DNA of 64,000 nt from Streptomyces sp. GESEQ-35 (lineage in GTDB: Bacteria > Actinomycetota > Actinomycetes > Streptomycetales > Streptomycetaceae): the NCBI RefSeq assembly GCF_017948485.1, contig NZ_JAFFSX010000004.1:124001-188000 (forward strand). The letters run 5' to 3'. Below the pieces are notes generated by a model. The model saw nothing but the letters and a program-made list of their open reading frames with translations. It was not told the origin of the DNA and did no database searches. The position numbers and the translations under genes were made by a program. Of the stretch, positions 8,815 to 18,706 are shown piece after piece (position 1 is the stretch's first letter; the number at the start of each line of letters is the position of its first letter).

Positions 8815-9051
8815 CTACTGCTGCGTGGGTGGGCGACCGCGACGTGGGATCGGGCGCGCCTCGCCCGGCAGTCGCCCGGCCTCCGCCAGCGCCTTGCGCA
8901 GCAGGAACTCGATCTGTGCGTTGGCCGACCGCAGTTCGTCCCCGGCCCATCGCGCCAGCGCCTCGTACACCGACGGGTCCAGCCGCAGCAGCACCTGCTT
9001 GCGCTGCTGCGGCTGCCGCTTCTGTGAGGAAGCCTCGGAAGAGTCCGTCAC
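8815..9051 (-). CDS. Small ribbon-helix-helix (CopG-like) protein
   Basis: Protein of 78 aa. RKQVLLRLDPSVYEALARWA followed by a helical segment fits a MetJ/Arc-type ribbon-helix-helix DNA-binding fold; the tail is basic and Pro-rich. The GTG at 9051 overlaps the TGA of the SPFH gene (GTGA), which indicates coupling. Role unknown: it may regulate the SPFH gene or be a conserved accessory factor. Confidence 0.7.
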   Translation of the reverse strand: MTDSSEASSQKRQPQQRKQVLLRLDPSVYEALARWAGDELRSANAQIEFLLRKALAEAGRLPGEARPIPRRGRPPTQQ

Positions 9052-9977
9052 TGGTAAAGGGTCCCGGTGTTGAGGACCGGCTGCACGGAGCGGTCCCCGC
9101 ACAGCACCACCATCAGGTTGGACACCATCGCCGCCTTCCGCTCGGAGTCCAGCTCCACGATGTCCTGTTCGGTGATCCGGGCGAGCGCCGCCTCGACCAT
9201 CCCGACCGCCCCGTCCACGATCTGCCGCCGCGCGGCGACGACCGCGCCCGCCTGCTGCCGCTGGAGCATCGCCGAGGCGATCTCGGGCGCGTACGCGAGG
9301 TGCGTGAAGCGGGACTCGATGATCTGGACGCCGGCCGCCTCCACGCGCGCGTGCAGTTCGACGGCGAGCTTCTCGGTGATCTCCTCGGCGTTGCCGCGCA
9401 ACGAGAGCCCACCCTCGTCATGGGCGTCGTACGGGTACTCGATGGCGATGTGCCGGACGGCCGCCTCGGTCTGGGTGGAGACGAACTCGAAGTAGTCGTC
9501 GACCTCGAAGGTGGCCTGGGCGGTGTCCTGGACCTTCCACACAACGACCGCGGCGAGCTCGATCGGGTTGCCGTAGGCGTCGTTGACCTTCAGGACCGCG
9601 GTCTCGTGGTTGCGCACCCGGGTCGAGATCTTGGTGCGTGAGGTCAGCGGGTTCACCCAGCGCAGCCCGTCCTGCCGGATCGTCCCCCGGTACCGCCCGA
9701 AGAGCTGGACGACCCGCGCCTCGCCCGGTGCCACCATGTTCAGCCCGCACATGGCGAGGAACGCGGCGATGGCGACGACGATGCCGCCGACGATCAGCGC
9801 GGCCTTGGCGCCGCCCCCGGAGACGGCCGTGGCGGACACGATCATCCCGATCCCGCCCAGCAGCCCGATCAGGCCGAGCAGCAGCGCGAGCCCGCCGCCG
9901 ATGCTGTGCGCTGTGAACTCGCGTACACGCGGTTCGGGCATGTCGGGGAGGTCGGGCGCGGTGTCGTGCGTGGTCAT
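9048..9977 (-). CDS. SPFH/band-7 domain membrane protein
   Basis: Protein of 309 aa. Two hydrophobic helices (~27-48 and ~58-80), then a band-7 domain ([20 protein letters not shown] ... [14 protein letters not shown] ... [19 protein letters not shown]). Stomatin/flotillin-like proteins oligomerise on membranes and organise microdomains. GGGGGAAA precedes the ATG at 9977. The gene is divergent from the penicillin-binding protein gene and coupled to the RHH gene downstream. Confidence 0.88.
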   Translation of the reverse strand: MTTHDTAPDLPDMPEPRVREFTAHSIGGGLALLLGLIGLLGGIGMIVSATAVSGGGAKAALIVGGIVVAIAAFLAMCGLNMVAPGEARVVQLFGRYRGTIRQDGLRWVNPLTSRTKISTRVRNHETAVLKVNDAYGNPIELAAVVVWKVQDTAQATFEVDDYFEFVSTQTEAAVRHIAIEYPYDAHDEGGLSLRGNAEEITEKLAVELHARVEAAGVQIIESRFTHLAYAPEIASAMLQRQQAGAVVAARRQIVDGAVGMVEAALARITEQDIVELDSERKAAMVSNLMVVLCGDRSVQPVLNTGTLYQ

Positions 9978-10231
9978 GGGTGTTTCCCCCGTTCTCGGTG
10001 GAGCTGGTCGCCGCCTAGCTCCGTTCTATCTAACTGATATCACATTACCCGATCGCAGCAACCCTAACCCCCTCTCAGTCGTCGGTTCAGTTGCGGGCAG
10101 GTGCTGATTGTCACGTCCGTAAAAGACCGGATCGCAAGCCCTTTGTCATATAGAGCGGTGTTAGCTTTCTGAGCTGACCTGAGCGAGCAACCTGTGAGAC
10201 AGCCGACGACGGAAGCGGAGCAGACGGACCC

Positions 10232-12562
10232 ATGGGACGGGCGGAAGAGAGACGAGCGCGACAGCGCGGTGGCCACCGCGCAGCGCCCAAGAGCCGCTCG
10301 AGACGAGCGGCTGGGAAGAACGACGGCAAGAGCTTCATACGCCGGCTGTTCACGTGGAAGAAGATCCTCGGCACGTTTCTCGGCGTGTGCCTGCTCGGCA
10401 TCGGCGGCTTCATCGTGCTCTACCTGGTCGTCGACGTCCCCGACGGCAACGCGGCGGCGCAGGCAGCGAAGCTCCAGAGCAACGTCTACAAGTACAGCGA
10501 CGGCACGGTCCTTGCCCGGAAGGGCACGGTCAACCGGGAGATCGTGGACCTGTCCAGGGTGGACAAGGACGTCCGGAACACCTTCGTCGCCGCCGAGAAC
10601 AAGACCTTCTACAAGGACGCCGGCATCGACCTCAAGGGCACGGCCCGCGGTGTGTTCAACACGCTCTCCGGCAAGGGCGCCCAGGGTGGTTCGACGATCA
10701 CCCAGCAGTACGTCAAGAACTACTACCTCAGCCAGGAACAGACGGTCTCCCGCAAGCTGAAGGAGATCGTCATCTCGCTGAAGGTGGACCGCCAGACGTC
10801 CAAGGACGACATCCTCGCGGGCTACCTCAACACCAGCTACTTCGGCCGCAACGCCTACGGCATCCAGGCCGCCGCGCAGGCCTACTACCGCGTTGACGCC
10901 GAGAAGCTCTCGGTCGCGCAGGGCGCCTACCTCGCCGCCCTTCTCCAGGCACCGAGCAGCTACGACTGGGCGGTCGCCTCCGAAACCGGCAAGAAGCTGG
11001 TGAAGGCCCGCTGGAACTACGTCCTGGACAACATGGTCGAGATGGGCTGGCTGGACTCCGCCGAGCGCCAGACCCTGAAGTTCCCGGTGCCCAAGGAGCC
11101 CAAGGCCGCCGCCGGTCTGGGGGGCCAGAAGGGCTACCTGGTCGCGCTCGCGGATACGCAGCTCGAAGATCAGTTGATGGAGCAGAAGGGTCTCACGCGG
11201 TCCGAGGCCGAGGCTCAAGTGGTGGACCAGGGCTGGAACATCACCCTGAACATCGACAAGAAGAAGCAGGCGCAGCTGGAGAAGGCCGCCAAGACGCAGC
11301 TGACCAGCAAGCTGGATCCCGAAAAGCGGGACGTCGACGCGGACATCCAGGCCGGCGCCGTCTCCGTCGACCCCAAGACCGGCAAGATCGTCGCCCTCTA
11401 CGGCGGCGAGGACTACTTCAAGCACTACCGCTCCAACGCGACGAGAACGGACTACCAGCCCGCGTCGACGTTCAAGCCGGTGATCCTTGCCGCCGCTCTG
11501 GAAGAGAAGGCCAAGACGCAGGACGGCGCGACGATCGGCGCACGAACGGTCTACGACGGCACGAGCAAGCGGCAGGTCGTGGACAACGGCAAGAAGGTCG
11601 GCTTCGCCCCGCCGAACGAGGACGACGTGGACTACGGCGACGTCAGCGTCCAGACGGCGATGAACAAGTCCATCAACTCGGTGTTCGCGCAGATGGGCAT
11701 GGACGTCGGCATGGACGAGGTGATGAAGACCGCCGGCCGGCTCGGCATCGACGTCGAGGGCGAGGAGGCGGTGGCCGCGCAGACGCTCGGCACCATGGGC
11801 GCCAGCCCGCTGGAGATGGCCGGCGTCTACGCCACCCTCGACAACCACGGCAAGAAGGTCACCCCGACCCTCGTCGCGTCGGCCGAGCAGAACAACCAGA
11901 CGATCAAGATGCCGGATGCGATCGGCGAGCAGGTGATCAGCCCCGAGGCCGCCGACACGGTGACTTCGGTGCTGACCGGCGTGGTCGATGACGGTACGGC
12001 CCGGACGTCCGTGCGCAACAACCCGGCCCGCGACGGCCAGGAGGTGGCCGGCAAGACCGGTACCTCCGACTTCGGCAGGTCGGCCTGGTTCACCGGCTAC
12101 ACGCCGGACCTGGTGACCTCGGTCGGCCTGTTCGGCGAGGCCGCCAAGGCGAGCGGCAAGATCAGGGAGGGCGACCAGGTCGATATGAAGGGCGCGACGG
12201 GCACCCTGCCGGGCAAGGGCAGGGTCAACGGCGGCGGCATTCCCGCGCAGATCTGGGCGGCGTACATGTTCGGCGTGACGAAGACGGACGCCGAGTTCGA
12301 CCTGGACACCACGCAGGGCGCGGGCGTCGAGCCGAGTTGGACGCCGACGGTCACGGAGGAACCGACGACCGAGGAGCCAACCGAGGAGCCGACGACCGAG
12401 GAGCCGACCAGCCAGGCACCGACGTCGCAGAAGCCGACCGAGACGCCCTCGCAGACACCGACCCAGACGCCGACGCAGACGCCGAGCCAGAACCCGACGA
12501 CATCACCGCCGGCGGAGGGCACCACCCCGGAGGACCCGTTCGAACCGGATCTGGGGCAGTAG
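10232..12562 (+). CDS. Class A (bifunctional) penicillin-binding protein
   Basis: Protein of 776 aa. Basic cytoplasmic N-terminus, one membrane anchor (~45-67), GT51 glycosyltransferase (~90-265) and a transpeptidase domain (~370-640) with STFK (Ser412), SIN (480-482) and KTG (Lys608). The C-terminal ~75 residues are Thr/Pro/Glu/Gln-rich, probably wall-spanning. The GT51 catalytic block reads AAENKTFYKDAG, so Glu122 is kept but the usual next Asp is Asn. It polymerises and cross-links peptidoglycan. GGAG lies about 10 nt before ATG 10232. A terminator follows directly. Confidence 0.93.
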   Translation: MGRAEERRARQRGGHRAAPKSRSRRAAGKNDGKSFIRRLFTWKKILGTFLGVCLLGIGGFIVLYLVVDVPDGNAAAQAAKLQSNVYKYSDGTVLARKGTVNREIVDLSRVDKDVRNTFVAAENKTFYKDAGIDLKGTARGVFNTLSGKGAQGGSTITQQYVKNYYLSQEQTVSRKLKEIVISLKVDRQTSKDDILAGYLNTSYFGRNAYGIQAAAQAYYRVDAEKLSVAQGAYLAALLQAPSSYDWAVASETGKKLVKARWNYVLDNMVEMGWLDSAERQTLKFPVPKEPKAAAGLGGQKGYLVALADTQLEDQLMEQKGLTRSEAEAQVVDQGWNITLNIDKKKQAQLEKAAKTQLTSKLDPEKRDVDADIQAGAVSVDPKTGKIVALYGGEDYFKHYRSNATRTDYQPASTFKPVILAAALEEKAKTQDGATIGARTVYDGTSKRQVVDNGKKVGFAPPNEDDVDYGDVSVQTAMNKSINSVFAQMGMDVGMDEVMKTAGRLGIDVEGEEAVAAQTLGTMGASPLEMAGVYATLDNHGKKVTPTLVASAEQNNQTIKMPDAIGEQVISPEAADTVTSVLTGVVDDGTARTSVRNNPARDGQEVAGKTGTSDFGRSAWFTGYTPDLVTSVGLFGEAAKASGKIREGDQVDMKGATGTLPGKGRVNGGGIPAQIWAAYMFGVTKTDAEFDLDTTQGAGVEPSWTPTVTEEPTTEEPTEEPTTEEPTSQAPTSQKPTETPSQTPTQTPTQTPSQNPTTSPPAEGTTPEDPFEPDLGQ

Positions 12563-12566
12563 GGAT

Positions 12567-12596
12567 GGGCGCCCGGCAGGCACCGGGCGCCCTTTT
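12567..12596. terminator. Intrinsic terminator between PBP and catalase genes
   Basis: Perfect 10-bp stem GGGCGCCCGG (12567-12576) / CCGGGCGCCC (12583-12592) followed by TTTT. It separates convergent genes. Confidence 0.88.
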
Positions 12597-12603
12597 CCGT
12601 ACG

Positions 12604-14076
12604 TCACTTTCCGTTGACCTCGTGGGCGATCCGGTCGCCGATCCCCTTGTCGATGTTGCGCCAGTACTGGAGGGCGCGGTCCAGGACCGGGCGGGAGACG
12701 CCCTGTTGCAGGTGCCCGCTGACGTTGGAGACCAGCCGGTCGCGGGCGGCGTCGTCGAGGACCTGGCGGACCATCGTGCCTGCCTGGCCCCAGTCGTCGT
12801 CCTCGCGGTGCAGCCTGGTCGCCTCGCGCACCAGCTCACCGGTGGCCTGCCAGCTCGCCGGGTCGCCGAAGCGTCCGTAGTCGGCCGCGGGGCCGCCGTA
12901 GGAGTTGGGTGCGTACGGCCGCGCCGCGTTCGACGGCTCGTACCGCATGGGGCCGTCCTTGGCGTACGAGTTCGCCTGGACGTGCGGCCGGTTGGGCGGC
13001 AGCTGGGCGTAGTTCGGGCCGATCCGGTACCGGTGGGTGTCCGGGTAGGAGAAGAGTCGGCCGAGAAGCATCTTGTCCGGCGAGGGGCCGATGCCCGGCA
13101 CCATGTTCGACGGCTCGAAGGCGGCCTGCTCGATGTGGATGAAGTAGTCCTCGGGGTTCTTGTCGAGGACCATCCGTCCGACGTCGATCAGCGGGTAGTC
13201 GCCGTGCGGCCAGACCTTCGTCAGGTCGAAGGGGTTGAAGCGGTAGTCCATCGCGTCCTCGAACGGCATGATCTGGACCTTCAGGCTCCAGCTCGGCGCG
13301 TTCCCGGACTCGATCGACTCGTACAGGTCCCGGCGGTGCTTGTCCCCGTCGGAGCCGGCCAGTTCGTCGGCCTCGGCCTGGGTGAGGAAGTCGATGCCCT
13401 GGTCGGTCTTGAAGTGGTACTTCACCCAGAACTTCTCACCCGCGCCGTTGATCCACATGTAGGTGTGGGAGCTGTAGCCGTTCATGTGGCGGTACGTCTT
13501 CGGGATGCCGCGGTCGCCCATCAGCCAGGTCACCTGGTGTGCCGACTCCGGCGAGAGCGTCCAGAAGTCCCACTGCATGTCGTTGTTCCGCAGCCCGGTG
13601 GCCGGGTGGCGCTTCTGGGAGCGGATGAAGTCCTGGAACTTGATCGTGTCACGGACGAAGAAGACCGGGGTGTTGTTGCCCACCAGGTCGTAGTTGCCGT
13701 GCTCGGTGTAGAACTTGAGCGCGAAGCCGCGGGGGTCGCGCCAGGTGTCGGGTGAGCCCTGCTCGCCGGCGACGGTGGAGAAGCGGGCCAGCATGTCGGT
13801 GCGTTTGCCCGGCTGGAAGAGGTCGGCGCTGGTGAACTGGCTGACGTCGTTGGTGACTTCGAAGAATCCGTACGCGCCACTGCCTTTGGCGTGCACCACG
13901 CGCTCGGGGACCCGCTCCCGGTTGAACTGGGCCATCTTCTCGATGAGGTAATGGTCCTGTAGCAGGATCGGGCCGTCGGGACCCACGGTGAGCGAGTGTT
14001 CGTCGCTCTCCACCGGAATTCCGGCGTTGTTCGTGGTGTATCGGGCCTGCTGGTGTTCCTGAGGTAGGAGTGTCAC
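12604..14076 (-). CDS. katA: Monofunctional haem catalase (clade of small-subunit catalases)
   Basis: Protein of 490 aa, usual size. Distal haem motif [16 protein letters not shown] with the catalytic His, the [10 protein letters not shown] block with the distal Asn, and proximal [14 protein letters not shown], whose Tyr ligates haem. It dismutates H2O2 in the cytoplasm and complements ahpCD and oxyR upstream. The GTG start at 14076 has GGGAGGA 6 nt upstream. No Fur-like catR lies beside it. A perfect TTGGAC/GTCCAA dyad 86 nt upstream may be an operator. Confidence 0.93.
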   Translation of the reverse strand: MTLLPQEHQQARYTTNNAGIPVESDEHSLTVGPDGPILLQDHYLIEKMAQFNRERVPERVVHAKGSGAYGFFEVTNDVSQFTSADLFQPGKRTDMLARFSTVAGEQGSPDTWRDPRGFALKFYTEHGNYDLVGNNTPVFFVRDTIKFQDFIRSQKRHPATGLRNNDMQWDFWTLSPESAHQVTWLMGDRGIPKTYRHMNGYSSHTYMWINGAGEKFWVKYHFKTDQGIDFLTQAEADELAGSDGDKHRRDLYESIESGNAPSWSLKVQIMPFEDAMDYRFNPFDLTKVWPHGDYPLIDVGRMVLDKNPEDYFIHIEQAAFEPSNMVPGIGPSPDKMLLGRLFSYPDTHRYRIGPNYAQLPPNRPHVQANSYAKDGPMRYEPSNAARPYAPNSYGGPAADYGRFGDPASWQATGELVREATRLHREDDDWGQAGTMVRQVLDDAARDRLVSNVSGHLQQGVSRPVLDRALQYWRNIDKGIGDRIAHEVNGK

Positions 14077-14161
14077 GAGCGTCCTCCCGTCATGAACGAG
14101 GGTGGTTCAGGTCGCTTCGCTCACCCCAGAGTCAACTCCGCCGACGGGATGTCGGCAACAT

Positions 14162-14176
14162 TTGGACTGGGTCCAA
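14162..14176. promoter_or_regulatory. Palindrome upstream of catalase
   Basis: TTGGAC (14162-14167), TGG spacer, GTCCAA (14171-14176): a perfect 15-bp dyad in the AT-richer 150-nt stretch between the catalase start and the phosphatase stop. Candidate regulator site for the catalase; the protein that binds is unknown. Confidence 0.45.
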
Positions 14177-14229
14177 TTTCGGTTCGGTTCTGAATGGGCT
14201 GGTCCGGGGTGAGGCGGGACGGGTACCCG

Positions 14230-16251
14230 TCAGCCGCGGTTCAACTCGAACCAGACCACCTTCCCCGTGCTCAGCCGTGTCGCCCCCCACCGCCGGGCCA
14301 GCCGGTTCACCAGATACAGTCCGCGCCCGCCCTCGTCCGTGGCCCGCGCCTGCCGCAGCCGAGGCAGCTGCGGCACGTCGTCGCCGACCTCGCAGCGCAG
14401 CACGTCGGTACGGAGCAGACGAAGCGTGATCGGCCGGGTCGCATAGCGCACGGCGTTCGTCACGACCTCGCTGACCAGGAGTTCCACCGAGTCGGTCAGC
14501 TCCTCCATGTCCCAGCGGGCCAGCGCACGGCGGGCCAGTCGCCGGGCCTTGCCGGGCGCCATCTCCTCCGGCTCCAGGAACCAGTACGCCACGTCGTTCG
14601 GCGCGATCCCGTCGAAGCGGGCGGCGAGCAGCGCGATGTCGTCGTCCCGGTCACCGGGACCGAGCATGTCGAGCACCTCGTCGCACAGCGCCTCAAGCGG
14701 CGGCGGATGGTCGGGCCCGGTCAGCTGCGCGGTAGCGGCGAGCTTCTCGCGCAGCTGCTCTATCCCGGTCCACACGTCCCGCAGCCGGGACTCCACGAGC
14801 CCGTCGGTGTAGAGGAGCAGCGTGCCCCCGGCGGGCGCGTCCAGTTCCACGGCTTCGAAGTCGACGCCGCCGACACCGATGGGCGCGCCCGGCGGCACCC
14901 GCAGCACCTCGGCCCGGCCGCCGAGGTGCAGCAGGACCGGCGGCGGATGGCCGGCGTTGGCGATGGTGATCCGGTGCGATACCGGGTCGTAGACGGCGTA
15001 CAGGCAGGTCGCCATGCGGTCGGTGCCGAGGCGCTGGGCCTGTTCGTCGAGGTGGTGCAGGACCTCCTGCGGCGGCAGGTCGAGCCCGGCGAGGGTCTGG
15101 GCCGTGGTCCGCAGCTGGCCCATGATCGCGGCGGATGTCATGGAGTGCCCCATGACGTCGCCGACGACGAGGGCGACCCGGCTGCCGGGCAGCGGGATGG
15201 CGTCGTACCAGTCGCCGCCGACGCGCGCGGTCTCGGCGGCGGGCAGATAGCGGGACGCCAGCCGCACACCGGTGGCCTTGGGCAGGTTTTCGGGCAGCAT
15301 GGTGCGCTGGAGCTCGTCGGCGATGTACGCCTCACGGCCGTACAGCACCGCCTTGTCGATGCCGAGCGCGCTGTGCGTGGCGAGCTGGGCGGCGACGAGG
15401 AGGTCGTCCGGCTCGAAGGCCATGCGTTCCGGGCTGCGCAGGAAGAGCGCGGCGCCGATGACCCGGCGCCGGCCGCGCAGCGGGGCGAGGATGGCGCGCT
15501 GCCCGCCGGGTACGGTCACGTCGTCGCCGAGGAGCTCCGGCAGCGCGGCGCGGGCCGCGGGGGCGTCGGCGAAGACCGGGCGCACGCCGCGCAGCACCTC
15601 GTTCAGCGCGCCGCCGGGCCGCACCTCGCACAGGTCCGCGGTGACCGGCGTCAGATCCACCAGGTCGGGCTGGGGCGCGGGCGCGAAGCCGCTCTCGGTG
15701 TCCCGCTCCTCCGGGATCCGGTCGGTACGGCGCAGCCGCAGCACCACCGGGCCGGTGGGCCGCTCGTCGCCGACCGGCAGCGGGTCGCGCAGATAGACCA
15801 GGATCGCGTCCGAGAACGTCGGCACGGTCGCCCGGCACAGCCCCATCACGATCTCGTCGAGGTCGATGCCGCGGGCGATCCGCCGGGTCGCGGCGCCGAC
15901 GAAGCGCAGCCGGTCCCCGTCCCGCCGCATGGGCGTGGGCCGGCCGGGTGCCACGCCCTGGCCGGTACGGCGGTCCTGGCGGGACTTGTCGTCTTCGGTG
16001 CCCTGCTGAACAGGGACCCCCTCGGGAACGGGCCGCGGACGGTGAGTGTCCGGCTCGACGGCGGCGGGCTGGGAGTGCTCCGTGTCACCGGCAGGTGTTC
16101 CCGCGGGCGGCGTCTCGCCGGTGCGGGCCTGTGCCGGTAAGGCGCCGGGGGCGCGCGGCGCCGTGCCGGTGGTACGCAGGAGCGCCCCGCGGGGGTCCGC
16201 GGGGGCGGCGCCGGTCTCAGGGCGCTCGAAGGAGGTCGGCTGCTCCGTCAC
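14230..16251 (-). CDS. GAF-PP2C (SpoIIE-type) phosphatase fused to HATPase_c kinase domain
   Basis: Protein of 673 aa. A disordered Pro/Gly-rich N-terminus (~1-105), a GAF-like sensor (~110-300), a SpoIIE/RsbU PP2C domain (~325-540; RVGGDWYDAIPL, VVGDVMGHS, LLLYTDGLVE, RDDDIALLAAR) and a C-terminal HATPase_c (~560-670; ELLVSEVVTNAVRYA, DEGGRGLYLV). Such proteins dephosphorylate anti-sigma antagonists and may phosphorylate others, controlling sigma-B-like factors. No partner gene is adjacent. GTG 16251 has no clear ribosome site. Confidence 0.88.
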   Translation of the reverse strand: MTEQPTSFERPETGAAPADPRGALLRTTGTAPRAPGALPAQARTGETPPAGTPAGDTEHSQPAAVEPDTHRPRPVPEGVPVQQGTEDDKSRQDRRTGQGVAPGRPTPMRRDGDRLRFVGAATRRIARGIDLDEIVMGLCRATVPTFSDAILVYLRDPLPVGDERPTGPVVLRLRRTDRIPEERDTESGFAPAPQPDLVDLTPVTADLCEVRPGGALNEVLRGVRPVFADAPAARAALPELLGDDVTVPGGQRAILAPLRGRRRVIGAALFLRSPERMAFEPDDLLVAAQLATHSALGIDKAVLYGREAYIADELQRTMLPENLPKATGVRLASRYLPAAETARVGGDWYDAIPLPGSRVALVVGDVMGHSMTSAAIMGQLRTTAQTLAGLDLPPQEVLHHLDEQAQRLGTDRMATCLYAVYDPVSHRITIANAGHPPPVLLHLGGRAEVLRVPPGAPIGVGGVDFEAVELDAPAGGTLLLYTDGLVESRLRDVWTGIEQLREKLAATAQLTGPDHPPPLEALCDEVLDMLGPGDRDDDIALLAARFDGIAPNDVAYWFLEPEEMAPGKARRLARRALARWDMEELTDSVELLVSEVVTNAVRYATRPITLRLLRTDVLRCEVGDDVPQLPRLRQARATDEGGRGLYLVNRLARRWGATRLSTGKVVWFELNRG

Positions 16252-16555
16252 GCGTGTCGAATCCGTCCGTCCGGGGCCATGGCCCAGTCGCGCCGTGCGC
16301 GCGGTTCGTCCCGCTGAAATGCCGATACCCGGAATACGTGCCCCAGGAACGGAATTCCCGCGTGGTCAGAGGCTGTTCCTGTGCCACCGGCAAACGGACC
16401 GCGGTCCGTACCGGTGTTGCCCTCGTATCCCTCGCTCACGTCCTGCCGCCCCTCGGTGACGTATGGTCAGGCCCGGTTCATGTGCCGGGAGTTACTGCTG
16501 TAAATACTTGCGGAGGACGATCCTACGGTTGTGCACCGGGGGCGCATCAAGGGTC
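16252..16555. promoter_or_regulatory. Upstream region of the phosphatase gene, with a 16-bp palindrome
   Basis: The 304-nt gap holds a perfect palindrome ACGGACCGCGGTCCGT at 16394-16409. No supportable gene was found; a GTG-initiated reading frame from 16531 is antisense to the DUF402 gene and was discarded. The region includes a short AT-richer stretch near 16490-16510. Confidence 0.45.
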
Positions 16556-17248
16556 TCATGTGGACATGTGCGCGGGCGTACGATCCCAGTCCTCCGGCAG
16601 TGACGGTACAGCCCAGGACGGATCCGGGCGCCAGTGCTGCCAGCCGTCCGAGAACGGCGGCCCCCAGGCGCGGATCACTTCCACCGCCGAACGGCCCGCC
16701 GCCCGCACCCGCTCGGCGAGTTCGGCGTCCATCAGACCATCCCGCTGGGCCTGCGCGAACTCGTCCTCGTCGCGCCAGTACCAACTCCGGTCCGGGTGCA
16801 CGGAGATGTCCAGGAAGTGGTCCTCGGAGTCCACCCCGCCGTCCCAACGCACCAGTGGATCTTCGAGGTTGACATACCAGTTCTTGAACAGCCAGCCCGG
16901 CTCCCAGAACAGCCACACCGACCAGGGCTCGCCCGGCCGCGCCAGCTTCAGCACACCGGTGCCGAACCAGCGGTCGCGCTGCACGGTCCGCGGCTTGGTG
17001 TAGCGCGACTGAAGCGGCTCCCCGTGCACGGGCGTCCCGTCGGCGAGCACCGGCTTGACGCACTCGGTGCCGGGCGCCAGCCAGACGGCGAGGACGTCCT
17101 CGTCGTCCCGGACGACGGTGACGGGGCGGGCGATGTGGAAACGGTGCCCGGCATTCTCGCGATAGCGCCACAGGATCCGGCTCCCGGGCGCCCAGAAGGC
17201 CGTCGTGCCGTCCGCTTCCACTCGTCTCACCGCTCCGTCGTCTGCCAT
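16556..17248 (-). CDS. DUF402 family protein (FomD/Ntdp-like nucleotide hydrolase)
   Basis: Protein of 230 aa. The segment from FWAPGSRILWRYRE to WYVNLEDPLVRWDGGVDSEDHFLDISVHPDRSWYWRDEDEF contains the acidic metal-binding residues shared by DUF402 proteins such as FomD and Ntdp, which hydrolyse nucleotide substrates with divalent metal. Start ATG 17248: TAATAT (17255-17260) lies 6 nt before it and there is no ribosome site, so a leaderless mRNA is likely. The physiological substrate is not evident. Confidence 0.8.
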   Translation of the reverse strand: MADDGAVRRVEADGTTAFWAPGSRILWRYRENAGHRFHIARPVTVVRDDEDVLAVWLAPGTECVKPVLADGTPVHGEPLQSRYTKPRTVQRDRWFGTGVLKLARPGEPWSVWLFWEPGWLFKNWYVNLEDPLVRWDGGVDSEDHFLDISVHPDRSWYWRDEDEFAQAQRDGLMDAELAERVRAAGRSAVEVIRAWGPPFSDGWQHWRPDPSWAVPSLPEDWDRTPAHMST

Positions 17249-17254
17249 GCACAG

Positions 17255-17260
17255 ATATTA
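17255..17260 (-). promoter_or_regulatory. -10 box of a probable leaderless promoter (DUF402 gene)
   Basis: TAATAT on the minus strand, separated by 6 nt (CTGTGC) from ATG 17248. No convincing -35 box was seen. Confidence 0.6.
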
Positions 17261-17320
17261 GTTGTCACAGGCATACGACGCTGCGGCGTCCGTCACGGTT
17301 CACGCGGGCGGAACCTTTGG

Positions 17321-18706
17321 TTACGGATGCGTCATCCGCAGCACATCCAGGGCTTCGTCGAGCTGCTCGACGGTCAGGACGCCGCGCTCCACATACCCGT
17401 TCTCCAGCATGACTTGACGGATCGTCTTCCGCTCCGCGAGCGCCTTCTTGGCGACCTTGGCGGCCTCCTCGTACCCGATGTACTTGTTCAGCGGAGTGAC
17501 CACGGAGGGTGACGACTCGGCGTACTCGAGCGCCCGCTCCCGATGCGCGACGATCCCGTCCACGGTCCGGTCGGCGAGCAGCCGGGAGACGTTGGCGAGC
17601 AGCCGGACCGACTCGAGCACGTTCCTGGCGATGACCGGCAGCATGACGTTCAGCTCGAAGTTCCCCGCGGCCCCGGCGGTGGCGACCGTGGCGTCATTGC
17701 CGATGACCTGGGCGCTGACCATGAGGACGGCTTCCGGAATGACCGGATTGACCTTGCCGGGCATGATCGAGGACCCGGGCTGAAGGTCGGGGAGGGAGAT
17801 CTCGGCAAGCCCGGTCCGCGGTCCCGAGGCCATCCACCGCAGATCGTTCGCGATCTTGGTCAGTCCGACGGCGATGGTCCGCAGCTGCCCGCTCGTCTCC
17901 ACGATCCCGTCCCGCGCCCCCTGCGCCTCGAAGTGGTCGCGGGCCTCGGTGAGCGGAAGCCCGGTCGCCCTCGCCACTTCCTCGATGACGGCGGCGGAGA
18001 AGCCGGGCGGGGTGTTGATGCCGGTGCCGACGGCGGTGCCGCCGAGGGGCAGTTCGGCGAGGCGGGGGAGGGAGGCGTACAGCCGCTCGACGCCGTACGT
18101 GATCTGCGCCGCGTATCCGCCGAATTCCTGCCCCAGCGTCACGGGCGTGGCGTCCATGAGGTGCGTCCGCCCGGACTTCACCACGTCGGCGAACTCCTCC
18201 GACTTGCGGGTGAGGGAGGCCGCGAGGTGTTCGAGAGCGGGGATCAGGTCACGGGTGACGGCGGCGGTGGCGGCGATGTGGATGGAGGACGGGAAGACGT
18301 CGTTGGAGGACTGGGAGGCGTTCACGTGATCGTTGGGATGCACGTCCTTGCCGAGCCGCTCGGTCGCCAGGGTGGCGATGACCTCGTTGGTGTTCATGTT
18401 GGACGAGGTCCCGGAGCCGGTCTGGAACACGTCGATCGGAAAGTGCTCGTCCCACCGCCCCTCCGCCACCTCGGCGGCCGCCTCCTGAACGGCCTCGGCG
18501 ATGTCCTTGTCGAGCACTCCGAGCCGCGCGTTCACCTTGGCGGCGGCGCCCTTGATGCGGGCCAGGGCCTCGATGTGGGCCCGCTCGATGCGTTGCCCGG
18601 AGATGGGGAAGTTCTCGACGGCACGCTGGGTCTGGGCCCGCCACTTGGCGTCGGCCGGGACGCGTACCTCGCCCATGGAGTCGTGCTCGATGCGGTATTC
18701 GCTCAT
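17321..18706 (-). CDS. fumC: Class II fumarate hydratase
   Basis: Protein of 461 aa, the usual length for tetrameric, iron-independent fumarase C. Shows [29 protein letters not shown] and the superfamily signature [11 protein letters not shown]. It interconverts fumarate and malate in the TCA cycle. A class I iron-sulfur fumarase is encoded 400 nt upstream on the same strand, separated by repeats, so this organism keeps both types. Confidence 0.96.
   Translation of the reverse strand: MSEYRIEHDSMGEVRVPADAKWRAQTQRAVENFPISGQRIERAHIEALARIKGAAAKVNARLGVLDKDIAEAVQEAAAEVAEGRWDEHFPIDVFQTGSGTSSNMNTNEVIATLATERLGKDVHPNDHVNASQSSNDVFPSSIHIAATAAVTRDLIPALEHLAASLTRKSEEFADVVKSGRTHLMDATPVTLGQEFGGYAAQITYGVERLYASLPRLAELPLGGTAVGTGINTPPGFSAAVIEEVARATGLPLTEARDHFEAQGARDGIVETSGQLRTIAVGLTKIANDLRWMASGPRTGLAEISLPDLQPGSSIMPGKVNPVIPEAVLMVSAQVIGNDATVATAGAAGNFELNVMLPVIARNVLESVRLLANVSRLLADRTVDGIVAHRERALEYAESSPSVVTPLNKYIGYEEAAKVAKKALAERKTIRQVMLENGYVERGVLTVEQLDEALDVLRMTHP

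Noticed and set aside
16531..16872. GTG-started frame with an upstream GGAGG, plus strand
   Set aside because: Antisense to the DUF402 gene over most of its length, spacing to the GGAGG is too long, and the product is Arg/Pro-rich without similarity.
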